A DNA stretch of 64,000 nucleotides from Nitrospirales bacterium LBB_01 (GCA_004376055.2 CP049016.1:620001-684000), one strand, 5' to 3'; shown: positions 7,881-15,824, counted from the stretch's first letter. The notes: generated by a model from the sequence alone, not told the origin. Made by a program: numbers and translations.

Positions 7881-8786
7881 ATGGGCGCCTTTGATTTTAT
7901 TGGTCGTCTGATAAATGGGTTATTATTACCAGGCTCTGGAGGGGCGGCGTTTCCCACGGATTTTTTACAAATAGAGCCGCTAAAGACCGACTTTGAAAAG
8001 GCATGGATAGAGATTAATCCCGCAAGAGGGACTTCTTACCGTGTCTATGCTCATGTGCACAGACCATCGGGCGGCGAATGTGGAACAAAATATCCGGCAG
8101 TGGTGATTGTACCAGGCGGGGGCAGCTGCGGAACCGATTATGACGGTAACACCGAGGTAACGGCAGAGGATGTCGCCTCGCTGGGGTTTGTTGTGCTTCA
8201 TTATGACCCGTGTGGGCGGGGTAAAACCAGAAGCGCTGAGGATTTTTGGGGGCCAAAGCATCGTGAGGAATTATCGCAGGTTGTTGACTATCTTTCAACC
8301 TTAACGGATGTTGACTCTAAGGACGTTGGAATTCTGTCTTTTTCTATTGGGATAACCACAGCAACAGGAATGCTCTCAGAATGCCCGCCTAAAAACTGCA
8401 AGGTCAAATATTTGTTTGATTGGGAGGGGCCATCAAACAGGATAAATATAACAAAAAACGATACTCATAAACCTTTAAAGGACTATCCGTGCTCGGATGA
8501 CGCCTTTTGGAAAGAGCGTGAGGCCGTACGTTTTATCGGGCAAATTGAGTGCGGATATTTCAGGTATCAGGCTGAGAATGAACATATGCAGGGAACATTT
8601 AAGGGTCATGCGGTGGAGCTTCTAAATGAAGCCGCAGCAGGGAAAGCTCTCTGGAGCCGCTGCAATGATAACCCCCCTGATATACAATATGATATTGATA
8701 AACAGAACTCATACTACTGGATACCGGAGCACCTTAACCATAAAGGACAAATACTTAAGTATCTACTTGAAATTCATAAGTATTAA
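7881..8786 (+). CDS. Alpha/beta hydrolase
   Basis: About 301 residues of dienelactone-hydrolase-like alpha/beta fold. VIVPGGGSCG forms the oxyanion region, HYDPCGRGKT follows, and SFSIGI is the nucleophile-elbow candidate (S-x-S-x-G in place of G-x-S-x-G). A DWEG strand and a late PEHLNHKG provide candidate acid and His residues. There is no signal peptide or membrane segment. I chose ATG 7881; a TTG lies one codon upstream. It follows the response regulator by 21 bases and may share its transcript. The substrate cannot be told from sequence. Confidence 0.75.
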   Translation: MGAFDFIGRLINGLLLPGSGGAAFPTDFLQIEPLKTDFEKAWIEINPARGTSYRVYAHVHRPSGGECGTKYPAVVIVPGGGSCGTDYDGNTEVTAEDVASLGFVVLHYDPCGRGKTRSAEDFWGPKHREELSQVVDYLSTLTDVDSKDVGILSFSIGITTATGMLSECPPKNCKVKYLFDWEGPSNRINITKNDTHKPLKDYPCSDDAFWKEREAVRFIGQIECGYFRYQAENEHMQGTFKGHAVELLNEAAAGKALWSRCNDNPPDIQYDIDKQNSYYWIPEHLNHKGQILKYLLEIHKY

Positions 8787-8795
8787 ATCCTTTTT

Positions 8796-8840
8796 GCGAG
8801 CAAAGCTCGCATTGAAACTTTTTAAGCGGCGACACGCCGG
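8796..8840. repeat. Two-hairpin repeat A, left copy
   Basis: Hairpin 1 is GCGAGC-AAA-GCTCGC. It is followed by the linker ATTGAAACTTTTTAAG and hairpin 2, CGGCG-ACA-CGCCG. A reverse-complement copy with compensated stem changes lies at 11413-11457. It sits just after the hydrolase gene and before mnmA. Confidence 0.85.
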
Positions 8841-8859
8841 TTAAAAAATATTTAAAAAA

Positions 8860-10026
8860 ATGGAATTCCAGCAAAACATAATAATAAACAAACAGACCTC
8901 TGCTACAAAACCTGGGGTCAAGGGGACAAGTCCCCTTGCAGGAGGGTCTAAGGGAGGACAGAGTCCTCCCTTAAAATCAGTAATCATCGGAATGAGCGGG
9001 GGGGTGGATTCCTCTGTGGCGGCGTATTTGCTTAAGGAGCGCGGGTTTGACGTACATGGGGTGAGCTTCATCCTATGGGAGACACGGCAACGGAGCGGTC
9101 ATGCGGCGTGCTGCTCTTTGGATGCAATTAGGGACGCTTCATTAACCTCTGCGGCACTTGGCATAACTCACAGGGAAATTGACGTAAGGGATATTTTTAT
9201 AGAAAAGGTAATAGAGCCGTTCATTTCAGATTACGGCAGGGGGTTAACCCCAAATCCTTGTATCCTATGTAATAAACACATAAAATTTCCGATACTGATG
9301 GCAGAGGCAGAGCATCTTGGGTTTGAGTATATTTCAACCGGTCATTATGCAAAAATTGAAGACAACACGTTGAAAGCCGGTGTTGACGATAAAAAGGATC
9401 AATCGTATTTTTTATATGTTTTAGAACGAGATATGTTGAAAAAGATTATCTTTCCACTTGGAGACTTGACGAAAGAGGCGGTGCGGGAGCTTGCCGCAAG
9501 ACTTAATCTGGCGTCGGCACATAGAGCGGAAAGTCAGGATATTTGCTTTATAGAGGGCGGTAACTATCGCAAGTTTATAAAAGATTATCTTGGCTCTCAG
9601 GGGGATTCACACGGCAAAATAGTTGACATTGACGGCAAGACTCTTGGAATGCACGATGGGCTTTATGCTTACACGTTAGGTCAGAGAAGGGCAACAGGGG
9701 TGGCAGCGGGTGTGCCGCTTTATGTGGTTGAAATTGACACGGTAAACAACATGCTGGTGTTAGGGCCACAGGAGTTTGTAATGAAACGTGAAATAAACGT
9801 CTCTGACATTAATATGTTGAGTAAAGTAAATGAGGATTTAGAGTTTCCGATAAGAGCTAACGTAAAATTTCGTTCAACTATGAAAGGGGCATCCTGTGTC
9901 TTATCTAAAAACAACAGAGGCGGAATAACCGTAACATTTGATGAGCCGCAATATGCACCGGCAAGAGGGCAGAGCGCTGTTTTTTATGTTGGAGAGCGTG
10001 TTATCGGAGGCGGCATTATTGTATAA
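8860..10026 (+). CDS. mnmA: tRNA-specific 2-thiouridylase MnmA
   Basis: ATP-dependent enzyme that thiolates U34 of tRNAs for Lys, Glu and Gln. The PP-loop SGGVDSS is at about 46-52, NPCILCN supplies the first catalytic Cys (134), and QDICFIEGG the second (229). GQRRATGV and the C-terminal beta-barrel end YVGERVIGGGIIV are typical. Normal members have the PP-loop near residue 11; here about 36 extra residues precede it, mostly translated from repeat B. ATG 8860 is the only usual start in frame after a TAA at 8842, and it has no Shine-Dalgarno, only an A/T-rich leader. Either the extension is real or initiation uses an unusual codon nearer SVIIGMSGG. Confidence 0.93.
   Translation: MEFQQNIIINKQTSATKPGVKGTSPLAGGSKGGQSPPLKSVIIGMSGGVDSSVAAYLLKERGFDVHGVSFILWETRQRSGHAACCSLDAIRDASLTSAALGITHREIDVRDIFIEKVIEPFISDYGRGLTPNPCILCNKHIKFPILMAEAEHLGFEYISTGHYAKIEDNTLKAGVDDKKDQSYFLYVLERDMLKKIIFPLGDLTKEAVRELAARLNLASAHRAESQDICFIEGGNYRKFIKDYLGSQGDSHGKIVDIDGKTLGMHDGLYAYTLGQRRATGVAAGVPLYVVEIDTVNNMLVLGPQEFVMKREINVSDINMLSKVNEDLEFPIRANVKFRSTMKGASCVLSKNNRGGITVTFDEPQYAPARGQSAVFYVGERVIGGGIIV
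8912..8973. repeat. Two-hairpin repeat B, left copy, inside the 5' end of mnmA
   Basis: Starts TGGGGTCAAGGGG. Hairpin 1 is CAAGGGG-ACAAGT-CCCCTTG; then GCAGGAGGGTCTAA; hairpin 2 is GGGAGGAC-AGA-GTCCTCCC. It is translated in frame as part of the MnmA N-terminal extension. The inverted partner is at 11291-11354. Confidence 0.85.
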
Positions 10027-10099
10027 ATTGTATGTATTTTTTTATAATAGTGCCGGATCACAAGTTACTATAAGACAACTATAGACCTCGGAGGGCATT

Positions 10100-11275
10100 A
10101 TGAAGACAGCTATTACCGTGCATATGGCAGACAGAGTGAAAAACCTGCCGCCGTATCTTTTTGAGCGTATAGACAAGCTAAAACGAGAAGCTCTAAAGCG
10201 TGGGGCTGATCTCATAGACCTAAGCATTGGCGACCCTGATATACCCACACCGGAACATATAGTTAAGGCGCTGCAGGGTGCTGCGCAAAATCCTGCCCAT
10301 CACCGTTATCCCTCATACGAGGGGATGTTATCGTTTCGTAAGGCGGTGGCAGACTGGTATAGCAGGCGGTTTCAGGTAAATATAAAACCGGAAAACGAGG
10401 TGCTGTCTCTGATAGGCTCAAAAGAGGGAATAGGGCATATCCCGCTAGCGTTTGTAAATCCCGGAGATGTTGTGCTGTGCCCATCCCCTGGGTATCCGGT
10501 TTATTCGGTAGGGACGCTTTTTGCCGGAGGTTTTCCGTATTTTATGCCGCTTAGGGCTGAAAATGATTTCAAACCGGATTTTACCCAGATACCGGAGGAA
10601 ATCTATAAACGCGCAAAGCTGATGTTTTTAAATTATCCTAACAATCCGACAAGTGCCTGTGCAAGCCGTGAGTTTTTTGGCGATGCCATAGACATAGCGT
10701 ATAAATATAACATCATCATATGCCATGACGCAGCCTACAGTGAAATCTACTATGACGGAAATAAGCCGTTGAGTTTTCTTGAGGTGGACGGAGCTAAAGA
10801 CGTTGGTATTGAGTTTCACTCGCTCTCTAAGACATACAACATGACAGGCTGGCGTGTTGGGTTTGCCGTTGGCAATAAGGACGTCATATTTGGACTTGGC
10901 AAGATTAAGACCAATCTGGACTCAGGCGTGTTTCAGGCAATACAGGAGGCGGCTATCTGTGCGCTTGAGACTGATGACTCAGTGCTTTGTGGAATCAGAG
11001 ACACATACCAGTCAAGGCGCGATGCCCTTTATGACGGACTGTCGTCAATCGGGCTTACTGCAAATAAGCCTGACGCAACTTTCTACCTTTGGAGTATAGT
11101 GCCGGAGGGTTTTACATCTGAGACATTCTCAGCATACCTGCTTGAAAAGGCAGCAGTGATGGCAACCCCTGGAAACGGCTTTGGAGATAGCGCAGAGGGA
11201 TACATTCGCTTTGCCCTCACCGTGCCCGTAGCACGAATAAAAGAGGCCGTTGAGCGTATAAAAAAGATTCTTTGA
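10100..11275 (+). CDS. dapL: LL-diaminopimelate aminotransferase-like PLP enzyme
   Basis: Class I/II aminotransferase of 391 residues. DLSIGDPDIPTPEHIV near the N-terminus, HRYPSYEGMLSFRKAV, PGYPVY, NYPNNPTSA and SLSKTYNMTGWRVGF (PLP lysine 244) match the DapL group. DapL converts tetrahydrodipicolinate to LL-diaminopimelate for lysine and peptidoglycan. The final Arg of the substrate pocket (GYIRFALT) is present. A GGAGG site precedes the ATG. Assignment to DapL rather than another aspartate-family aminotransferase is likely but rests on motif memory. It follows mnmA by 73 bases and may be its operon partner. Confidence 0.8.
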   Translation: MKTAITVHMADRVKNLPPYLFERIDKLKREALKRGADLIDLSIGDPDIPTPEHIVKALQGAAQNPAHHRYPSYEGMLSFRKAVADWYSRRFQVNIKPENEVLSLIGSKEGIGHIPLAFVNPGDVVLCPSPGYPVYSVGTLFAGGFPYFMPLRAENDFKPDFTQIPEEIYKRAKLMFLNYPNNPTSACASREFFGDAIDIAYKYNIIICHDAAYSEIYYDGNKPLSFLEVDGAKDVGIEFHSLSKTYNMTGWRVGFAVGNKDVIFGLGKIKTNLDSGVFQAIQEAAICALETDDSVLCGIRDTYQSRRDALYDGLSSIGLTANKPDATFYLWSIVPEGFTSETFSAYLLEKAAVMATPGNGFGDSAEGYIRFALTVPVARIKEAVERIKKIL

Positions 11276-11290
11276 TAGGGAATTATTAGA

Positions 11291-11354
11291 AAGGGGAAGG
11301 CGCTGCCTACCCCTTAGACCTCCACCGCAAGGGGTTTTGAACCCCTTGACCCCA
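11291..11354. repeat. Two-hairpin repeat B, right copy (inverted)
   Basis: On the minus strand it reads TGGGGTCAAGGGG-TTCAAAA-CCCCTTGCGGTGGAGG and then TCTAAGGGGTAGGC-AGC-GCCTTCCCC. It is the inverted partner of 8912-8973, with changed but still pairing stems. It begins right after dapL and could end its transcript, although no T-run follows. Confidence 0.85.
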
Positions 11355-11412
11355 TGTTTTTTGTCAGCTCTGATGTCTTGTTGTGGTGATTGTGATAAAA
11401 GAATTTTTTCAA

Positions 11413-11457
11413 CCGGCGTTCCGCCGCTTAAAAAGTTTCAATGCGGACTTTGTCCGC
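11413..11457. repeat. Two-hairpin repeat A, right copy (inverted)
   Basis: On the minus strand it reads GCGGAC-AAA-GTCCGC, linker ATTGAAACTTTTTAAG, CGGCG-GAA-CGCCG. The linker is identical to the left copy, while the first stem differs by paired changes. The rest of the interval 11276-11574 holds repeat B and the terminator of the EF-hand gene, with no further gene. Confidence 0.85.
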
Positions 11458-11536
11458 AAAACAAATGAACAAATAAAAAGAGGTTCTTTCACAAAATGAG
11501 AGGGTAAGTATATATAAGAAGTAGCCACTGTTGCCT

Positions 11537-11567
11537 TAAAAAGAGCAGCCGACTTACCGTCGGCTGC
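11537..11567 (-). terminator. Rho-independent terminator of the EF-hand gene
   Basis: The minus strand reads GCAGCCGAC-GGTAA-GTCGGCTGC followed by TCTTTTT. This is a perfect nine-pair GC-rich stem with a T-tract, placed eight bases after the stop codon of the EF-hand gene. Confidence 0.9.
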
Positions 11568-11574
11568 TGCGAAT

Positions 11575-12312
11575 TTATGCACTCAAATTAACATAGCTTC
11601 CAAAGTACGCTGATTTTGCACTGTATCCATTCTGGTTATAGCTGGTAAAACTTTTCTCCGTGCTTGCTGTCTCAGGGTGTTTGAGAGCATATGCAAATTC
11701 CTCAGCGGCACTAACCGTCCCGTCTTGATTGGTATCCTTCTTGTCATAAGATGTGGAATCGCTGCTCTTTGCCGTGCTGCCTGACTTTGCTGCACCGCCT
11801 GCTGGTGGTGCACCCTTTCCTCCTGACGTCTTGAGGGAGGTTTCGATGTCGCTCTGAGTGATCTTCCCTGTGCCCTTAGTGTCTATTTTGTCGAAGAGTT
11901 TTGCTGCATCATCGGCGGAAACACCCTTTGCAGTCAACCCAGCAGTGAATTCCGACTTGTCGAGAGTATTGTCTCCATTTTTGTCAAAGTCTTTCATCAT
12001 ACGAGTGGCCATTTTAGACGGGTCAAAACCTCCTGCGCTTCCCATTCCGCTAACGCTTCTCATTGCGCTTCCTCCAGATGCCTTGAGAGAGGTTTCGATG
12101 TCGCTCTGAGTGATCTTCCCTGTGCCTTTAGTGTCTATTTTGTCGAAGAGTTTTGCTGCATCATCGGCGGAAACACCCTTTGCAGTCAACCCAGCAGTGA
12201 ATTCCGACTTGTCGATATTTTTGTCTCCGTTTTTGTCGAGGTCTTTCATCATACGAGTGGCCATGTTAGACGGGTCAAAACCTCCTGTACTTCCCATTCC
12301 GCTAATAGTCAT
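11575..12312 (-). CDS. EF-hand calcium-binding protein with duplicated module
   Basis: 245 residues with five EF-hand loops. Canonical 12-residue loops are DKNGDKNIDKSE (about 26), DKNGDNTLDKSE (about 110) and DTNQDGTVSAAE (about 196). Two DTKGTGKITQSD loops end in Asp and are weaker. Residues 1-84 and 85-168 are a near-perfect tandem duplication. No signal peptide or membrane helix is visible, so it is probably a soluble calcium sensor or buffer, or is exported by another route. AAAGGAG precedes the ATG and a strong terminator follows. It lies 176 bases after the sigma/anti-sigma/Spy-like operon on the same strand and may belong to its regulon. Confidence 0.85.
   Translation of the reverse strand: MTISGMGSTGGFDPSNMATRMMKDLDKNGDKNIDKSEFTAGLTAKGVSADDAAKLFDKIDTKGTGKITQSDIETSLKASGGSAMRSVSGMGSAGGFDPSKMATRMMKDFDKNGDNTLDKSEFTAGLTAKGVSADDAAKLFDKIDTKGTGKITQSDIETSLKTSGGKGAPPAGGAAKSGSTAKSSDSTSYDKKDTNQDGTVSAAEEFAYALKHPETASTEKSFTSYNQNGYSAKSAYFGSYVNLSA
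11820..12306. repeat. 252-bp tandem duplication inside the EF-hand gene
   Basis: About 120 bases starting at 11839 recur at 12091 with almost no change, and the similarity covers nearly the full 84-codon unit. Synonymous and other changes are very few, pointing to a recent or homogenised duplication. Confidence 0.9.
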
Positions 12313-12488
12313 GTCGATCTCCTTTCATCATTTAATGTAAACTCTCTGTGCTTTTACGTTCTTTGTGGCACTTTACCTTTAAAGCTTTAAAATAGGTGGT
12401 TTAAAACTAAGCTCCCTTACAAACACAAATCAGCTATTCCATTAGTCTCATTAACGAATCACCTCCATTTTTGAGTTAAATTTGTGTG

Positions 12489-12872
12489 TTAGTTTTCATT
12501 AAAGAAGTCGTGCTTGCGCCGCTGTTCTATAATTTTTTCAAATTTTTCCTTTTGGTCAACACTTAAAATTGACATTGTGTTATTGTCTGCCTCTTCTATA
12601 ATTATTTTTATCTGTGGAAACGACTGTTTATGAATCACTCTCATTTTTTTATGCATGGATTCCATGATCAAACTTAATTTTTTTTTCTGTTCCTGATTGA
12701 GATTCAGATCTGTGGCAATATGTTTAATAATTGCTTCTTTCATGTTTACCGGACCGCCTCTCCACATCTGATCCATCCTCATAGTACATATATAATGGAC
12801 TGTGATAGCCCCGACAGAGCAACCTATAATAAAAATAATAATTGTACCTGCAAGTCTTTTTCTGTTGTTCAC
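12489..12872 (-). CDS. Spy/CnrX-like periplasmic sensor protein
   Basis: 127 residues. An N-terminal signal anchor (IIIFIIGCSVGAITVHYIC, about 10-28) is followed by a helical periplasmic domain. The domain has two LTxxQ-type motifs (LNLNQEQ at about 56, LSVDQKE at about 103), as in Spy, CpxP, ZraP and CnrX. Such proteins act as periplasmic chaperones or metal-binding sensors that control an anti-sigma factor. Its start overlaps the stop of the upstream membrane gene by four bases, so translation is probably coupled. It is likely the sensing arm of the sigma system. Metal specificity cannot be told. Confidence 0.75.
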   Translation of the reverse strand: MNNRKRLAGTIIIFIIGCSVGAITVHYICTMRMDQMWRGGPVNMKEAIIKHIATDLNLNQEQKKKLSLIMESMHKKMRVIHKQSFPQIKIIIEEADNNTMSILSVDQKEKFEKIIEQRRKHDFFNEN

Positions 12873-13174
12873 CTTTGTTGTCCTCCCACATAGGTTGAGA
12901 GCACGCTTTGCTCAAAATCGGTATATGCGGCAAAACAATAATACTCTCTCTGCTTATGCGTTATTATGCCAAATTCTAATATACTTAATAATATAATTAG
13001 TGTCACGAAATATGGTATAAGTCTCCATGACCATGCGTATAGATGAACATCATCGTCATTATTTACGTATAGACGCTTTGCCAGGCGTACCTCAAAATTC
13101 CGTTCCAAATGAGAAGTATCCGGTCTCACTTGCCGGACATTTTGAAATAATTCTTCAAGTTTTCTGTTTTTCAT
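12869..13174 (-). CDS. Putative anti-sigma factor, single-pass membrane protein
   Basis: 101 residues. About 50 N-terminal cytoplasmic residues are charged (RKLEELFQNVRQVRPDTSHLERNFEVRLAKRL, in two pieces). One transmembrane helix follows (LIPYFVTLIILLSILEFGII, about 52-71), then a short periplasmic tail. No zinc-binding HxxxCxxC motif is seen, so it would be a non-ZAS type like CnrY. It starts 20 bases inside the end of the sigma-factor gene and overlaps the Spy-like gene. The call rests on gene order and topology rather than on recognised homology. Confidence 0.65.
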   Translation of the reverse strand: MKNRKLEELFQNVRQVRPDTSHLERNFEVRLAKRLYVNNDDDVHLYAWSWRLIPYFVTLIILLSILEFGIITHKQREYYCFAAYTDFEQSVLSTYVGGQQR

Positions 13175-13796
13175 TTTTATCCCCCAAATATCCCCTTAGT
13201 TTCATTCGCGCTCTAAAGGCACGAACTTTTACATTAGTCTCACTCCATCCGGTTAGCTGTGCTACTTCACGAACCGATTTTTCCTCCAGTTCAAGAAGTA
13301 TAATTATCATTTTATCTTTTACGGAAAGTTTATCCAATGCTGCATAAAGCTCTCTGTAAGAGTCATCTTTGTCAGAAATCGGAATTGTCGCAAATCCGTC
13401 CACAGGTTGTTCTACGTCATCCAGTGCAACGTTGTCGGTTCTTCTTTTTTGCTTTCTTAGAGCATCGTAACAACAATTTATAGTGATTTTTATCAGCCAA
13501 TGTTCAAACGGAGCATCTGCTCTATACTTGTTAAGATTGGTGTACGCCCTGATAAATGCCTCCTGGCATATGTCATCAAGTTCACAACTATTCAGAGTAA
13601 AGCGTGTCGTTATTGCAAATACTTTCCGTTTATAGCGTCTGACTAATTCGTTAAATGCCTCCTTATCGCCAGATAGTACAGCTTCTATGTAAATCATATC
13701 ATTAGACTTTTCTTGTATACAAGAAATTTCATTAATTTCGTTAAATAAGATACCCTTTACTTGTGTATGTAAACCAGAGTAAGAATTACTTATCAT
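13155..13796 (-). CDS. ECF-type RNA polymerase sigma factor
   Basis: Sigma-70 family, ECF type. Region 2 spans about 36-105 (AFNELVRRYKRKVFAI, DDICQEAFIRAYTNL, FEHWLIKITINCCYDALRK). Region 4 spans about 145-200 (LSVKDKMIIILLELEEKSV, REVAQLTGWSETNVKVRAFR). AAAGGTG lies about ten bases before the ATG at 13796. The family core begins near MIYIEAVLSGDKEAF at residue 34, so an internal start at 13697 is possible. First gene of a compact operon with an anti-sigma-like and a Spy-like gene, it probably drives an envelope-stress or metal regulon including its own operon. Confidence 0.88.
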   Translation of the reverse strand: MISNSYSGLHTQVKGILFNEINEISCIQEKSNDMIYIEAVLSGDKEAFNELVRRYKRKVFAITTRFTLNSCELDDICQEAFIRAYTNLNKYRADAPFEHWLIKITINCCYDALRKQKRRTDNVALDDVEQPVDGFATIPISDKDDSYRELYAALDKLSVKDKMIIILLELEEKSVREVAQLTGWSETNVKVRAFRARMKLRGYLGDKNEKQKT

Positions 13797-14383
13797 GGCC
13801 GTAACACCTTTATTGATTCAACGTTAAAACACAGCTTATGCAATCTCATCTTTACCTGTTCTGTTATTAAATTTATCATATCTATAATTATAGACGCATT
13901 GCCGGCAAAAAGGTTACAAAATTAAAACAATAACCGTAAGACGATGTGTCAATAGGCATTGAAAAGTGACCAATCCCTTGTATGTTAAGCTCTGAGTGAG
14001 GGAAAAAATAAACTTGAAGAATTTGTAATAATTGAACCAAAGAGTGCAGATGCAACAGAGCGCATTCCCAGGGGGCGTAGTAGCCCGTGGTGCAGTTATG
14101 GTCGTTGTTTATCAGAAAAAAATATTACTTTTGAACACGACTATAGAATTGGAATAACTGTGTCTTTCCGGGGGGCGTGCTTGGAATAAGTAGAAAATAG
14201 TGTTTATAATCGGCTACCAAAAATTTAGGAGGTTAGCCGATGGACGTAGAGCCAGTAGTAAAGCCAACATTAAGTGATGTAGTAGAAAGATTTATACCTT
14301 TTATCGTTTAGATTGATGCGCCTGATGTGCTAGTGAGACTTCTATTTTTCAAAATAGCCCTGAAATATGTTAATATCAATCGG
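13797..14383. other. Gene-poor stretch with possible insertion-sequence debris
   Basis: This interval between the sigma operon and a divergent glycosyltransferase has no intact gene. It holds GTGTCAATAGGCATTGAAAA near 13945, a string that recalls IS21-type termini (weak, from memory), and a truncated 23-codon frame at 14240. Promoters for both flanking genes should lie here, but none is convincing. Confidence 0.4.
14240..14311 (+). pseudogene. Truncated 23-codon gene start with strong ribosome site
   Basis: AGGAGG lies seven bases before ATG, and the frame MDVEPVVKPTLSDVVERFIP ends three residues later. The ribosome site is better than that of most real genes here, while the product is too short for any known domain. 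I suspect the 5' stub of a deleted gene, possibly a transposase. It could instead be a leader peptide. Confidence 0.35.
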
Positions 14384-15811
14384 ATGGTGCAGCAAAGGAA
14401 TCTACGCCGGTTACTCATTGTAACTTTGGCTCTCACCTCGGTCTTTCTGGTTTTTTCATGGATTAGGATAATCTTTCTTTTTCCAATTAACCCCGACGGC
14501 GGGTGTTATCTTTCAGTTACAGAGCGAATTTACGATGGGCTAAGACCATACACCGATATTTCTATAAATTATCCTCCGGTCAGTTATTACTGCTACCTAA
14601 TTGTTAGAAAACTCTTTGGTGGAGGCGACGCTCTCTACAGGTTAGTCCTTTTGATAGTTGAGGCCGCATCGGCTTTTGTGTTGGCTGCAATCGTTAAGAG
14701 GTTCTTTAAGAGTACGACTGTTGCAACATGCAGCGGAGTTGTGTTTTTATTTTTCTATTTGGCTTATGACGGGCCATGGTTTGTCATGGAGCCGTTTGTT
14801 AATTTGTTTTCTCTTTCAGCGGTGTATTTTCTGCTTAATCCGACTCTTATCGGTGCTTTTGCCTCTGGCGTGTGTCTTATGCTTTCTGTCATGTCCAAAC
14901 AGTACGGTTTTTTGATACTCCCTGTGCTGTCGGCGATGCTTTTCATAAAAGATACTGGTTTTGATAAAAAAGGCGGACTGCTGAGAACTCTGTTTTTTGC
15001 TTTCGGCTTTTTTACTGCCGCTTTAACTCTGGTTTATTTTCTACATCTTAACGTTACATCATTTATTTCACAAATAAGCGGTCAAGGGTATGTGAAGGCT
15101 GGAGTATTAAACATGCTAACAGGTATTTTCAGTGTCAGGGGGGTATGGATTATAGGTGTGCTTGCTCTGTCGGTTATTATGTTATTGAAAAAATATGATT
15201 TTTATCTGCTGATTTTTTCCGTTCTTTGTCTTTTTCATATCACTCCCCTCTATGTCAGAACCTATGCTCATTACTTTCAGCTGTGCCTGCCATACGCTGT
15301 AATCCTGTTAGCGTATATAGTTAAACGACTCTTTTTTGATGAGCATTTTCAGGGTAAACGTAGAGAAGCACTGGCTGCTGTCCTTGTCGTGACACTTATG
15401 GGGCCTGTGTCGGCTGCTGTCTATGTGCCTCTTCGTTACGCCATGAGCATAACTGAGAAAAATGAAATACTTCTCATAGCTAAAGAAATAAACACAATTG
15501 TACCGCAAAGGTCGCCAGCTCTTGTTGTAAATGCCACGGAGTTTTATTACTACTGTAACCTCTATCCGCCGACAAAAGAAGAGGGCTATCACGTCATATA
15601 TAAAAGCGGCGATTTTGGTAACCCGTTTAATTATAAAATGGAGACTATCCATTATGTTTTGTGGTTTGACGGGGATATGATAAAGCTCCAGGACTCACGA
15701 TTTGAAAACTATTTAAGGTTAACCCATAAAAGACTAAAGTTGCTGAAGTTTCACGATGGAAAACGCACTGTGGAAATATGGGGGAAATTAGATATTAAGA
15801 CAGAGCCTTAA
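14384..15811 (+). CDS. GT-C-type membrane glycosyltransferase, unknown substrate
   Basis: About 475 residues with some ten hydrophobic segments and an early acidic loop (INPDGGCYLSVTERIYDGLRPYTD) after the first helix. This is the usual position of the catalytic acid in GT-C enzymes of the ArnT/PMT type. YPPVSYYCYLI and AYDGPWFVMEPFVNLFSLSA fit the family. The C-terminal 100 residues form a soluble domain. I chose ATG 14384 just before the first helix; GTG 14327 is open in frame. Neither has a clear ribosome site. It probably transfers sugar from a polyprenyl-phosphate donor; the acceptor is unknown. Confidence 0.7.
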   Translation: MVQQRNLRRLLIVTLALTSVFLVFSWIRIIFLFPINPDGGCYLSVTERIYDGLRPYTDISINYPPVSYYCYLIVRKLFGGGDALYRLVLLIVEAASAFVLAAIVKRFFKSTTVATCSGVVFLFFYLAYDGPWFVMEPFVNLFSLSAVYFLLNPTLIGAFASGVCLMLSVMSKQYGFLILPVLSAMLFIKDTGFDKKGGLLRTLFFAFGFFTAALTLVYFLHLNVTSFISQISGQGYVKAGVLNMLTGIFSVRGVWIIGVLALSVIMLLKKYDFYLLIFSVLCLFHITPLYVRTYAHYFQLCLPYAVILLAYIVKRLFFDEHFQGKRREALAAVLVVTLMGPVSAAVYVPLRYAMSITEKNEILLIAKEINTIVPQRSPALVVNATEFYYYCNLYPPTKEEGYHVIYKSGDFGNPFNYKMETIHYVLWFDGDMIKLQDSRFENYLRLTHKRLKLLKFHDGKRTVEIWGKLDIKTEP

Positions 15812-15824
15812 ACACCATAAACTC

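Noticed and set aside
13935-14190. A complete insertion sequence
   Set aside because: Only short strings recall IS ends; no transposase frame or matching inverted ends were found.
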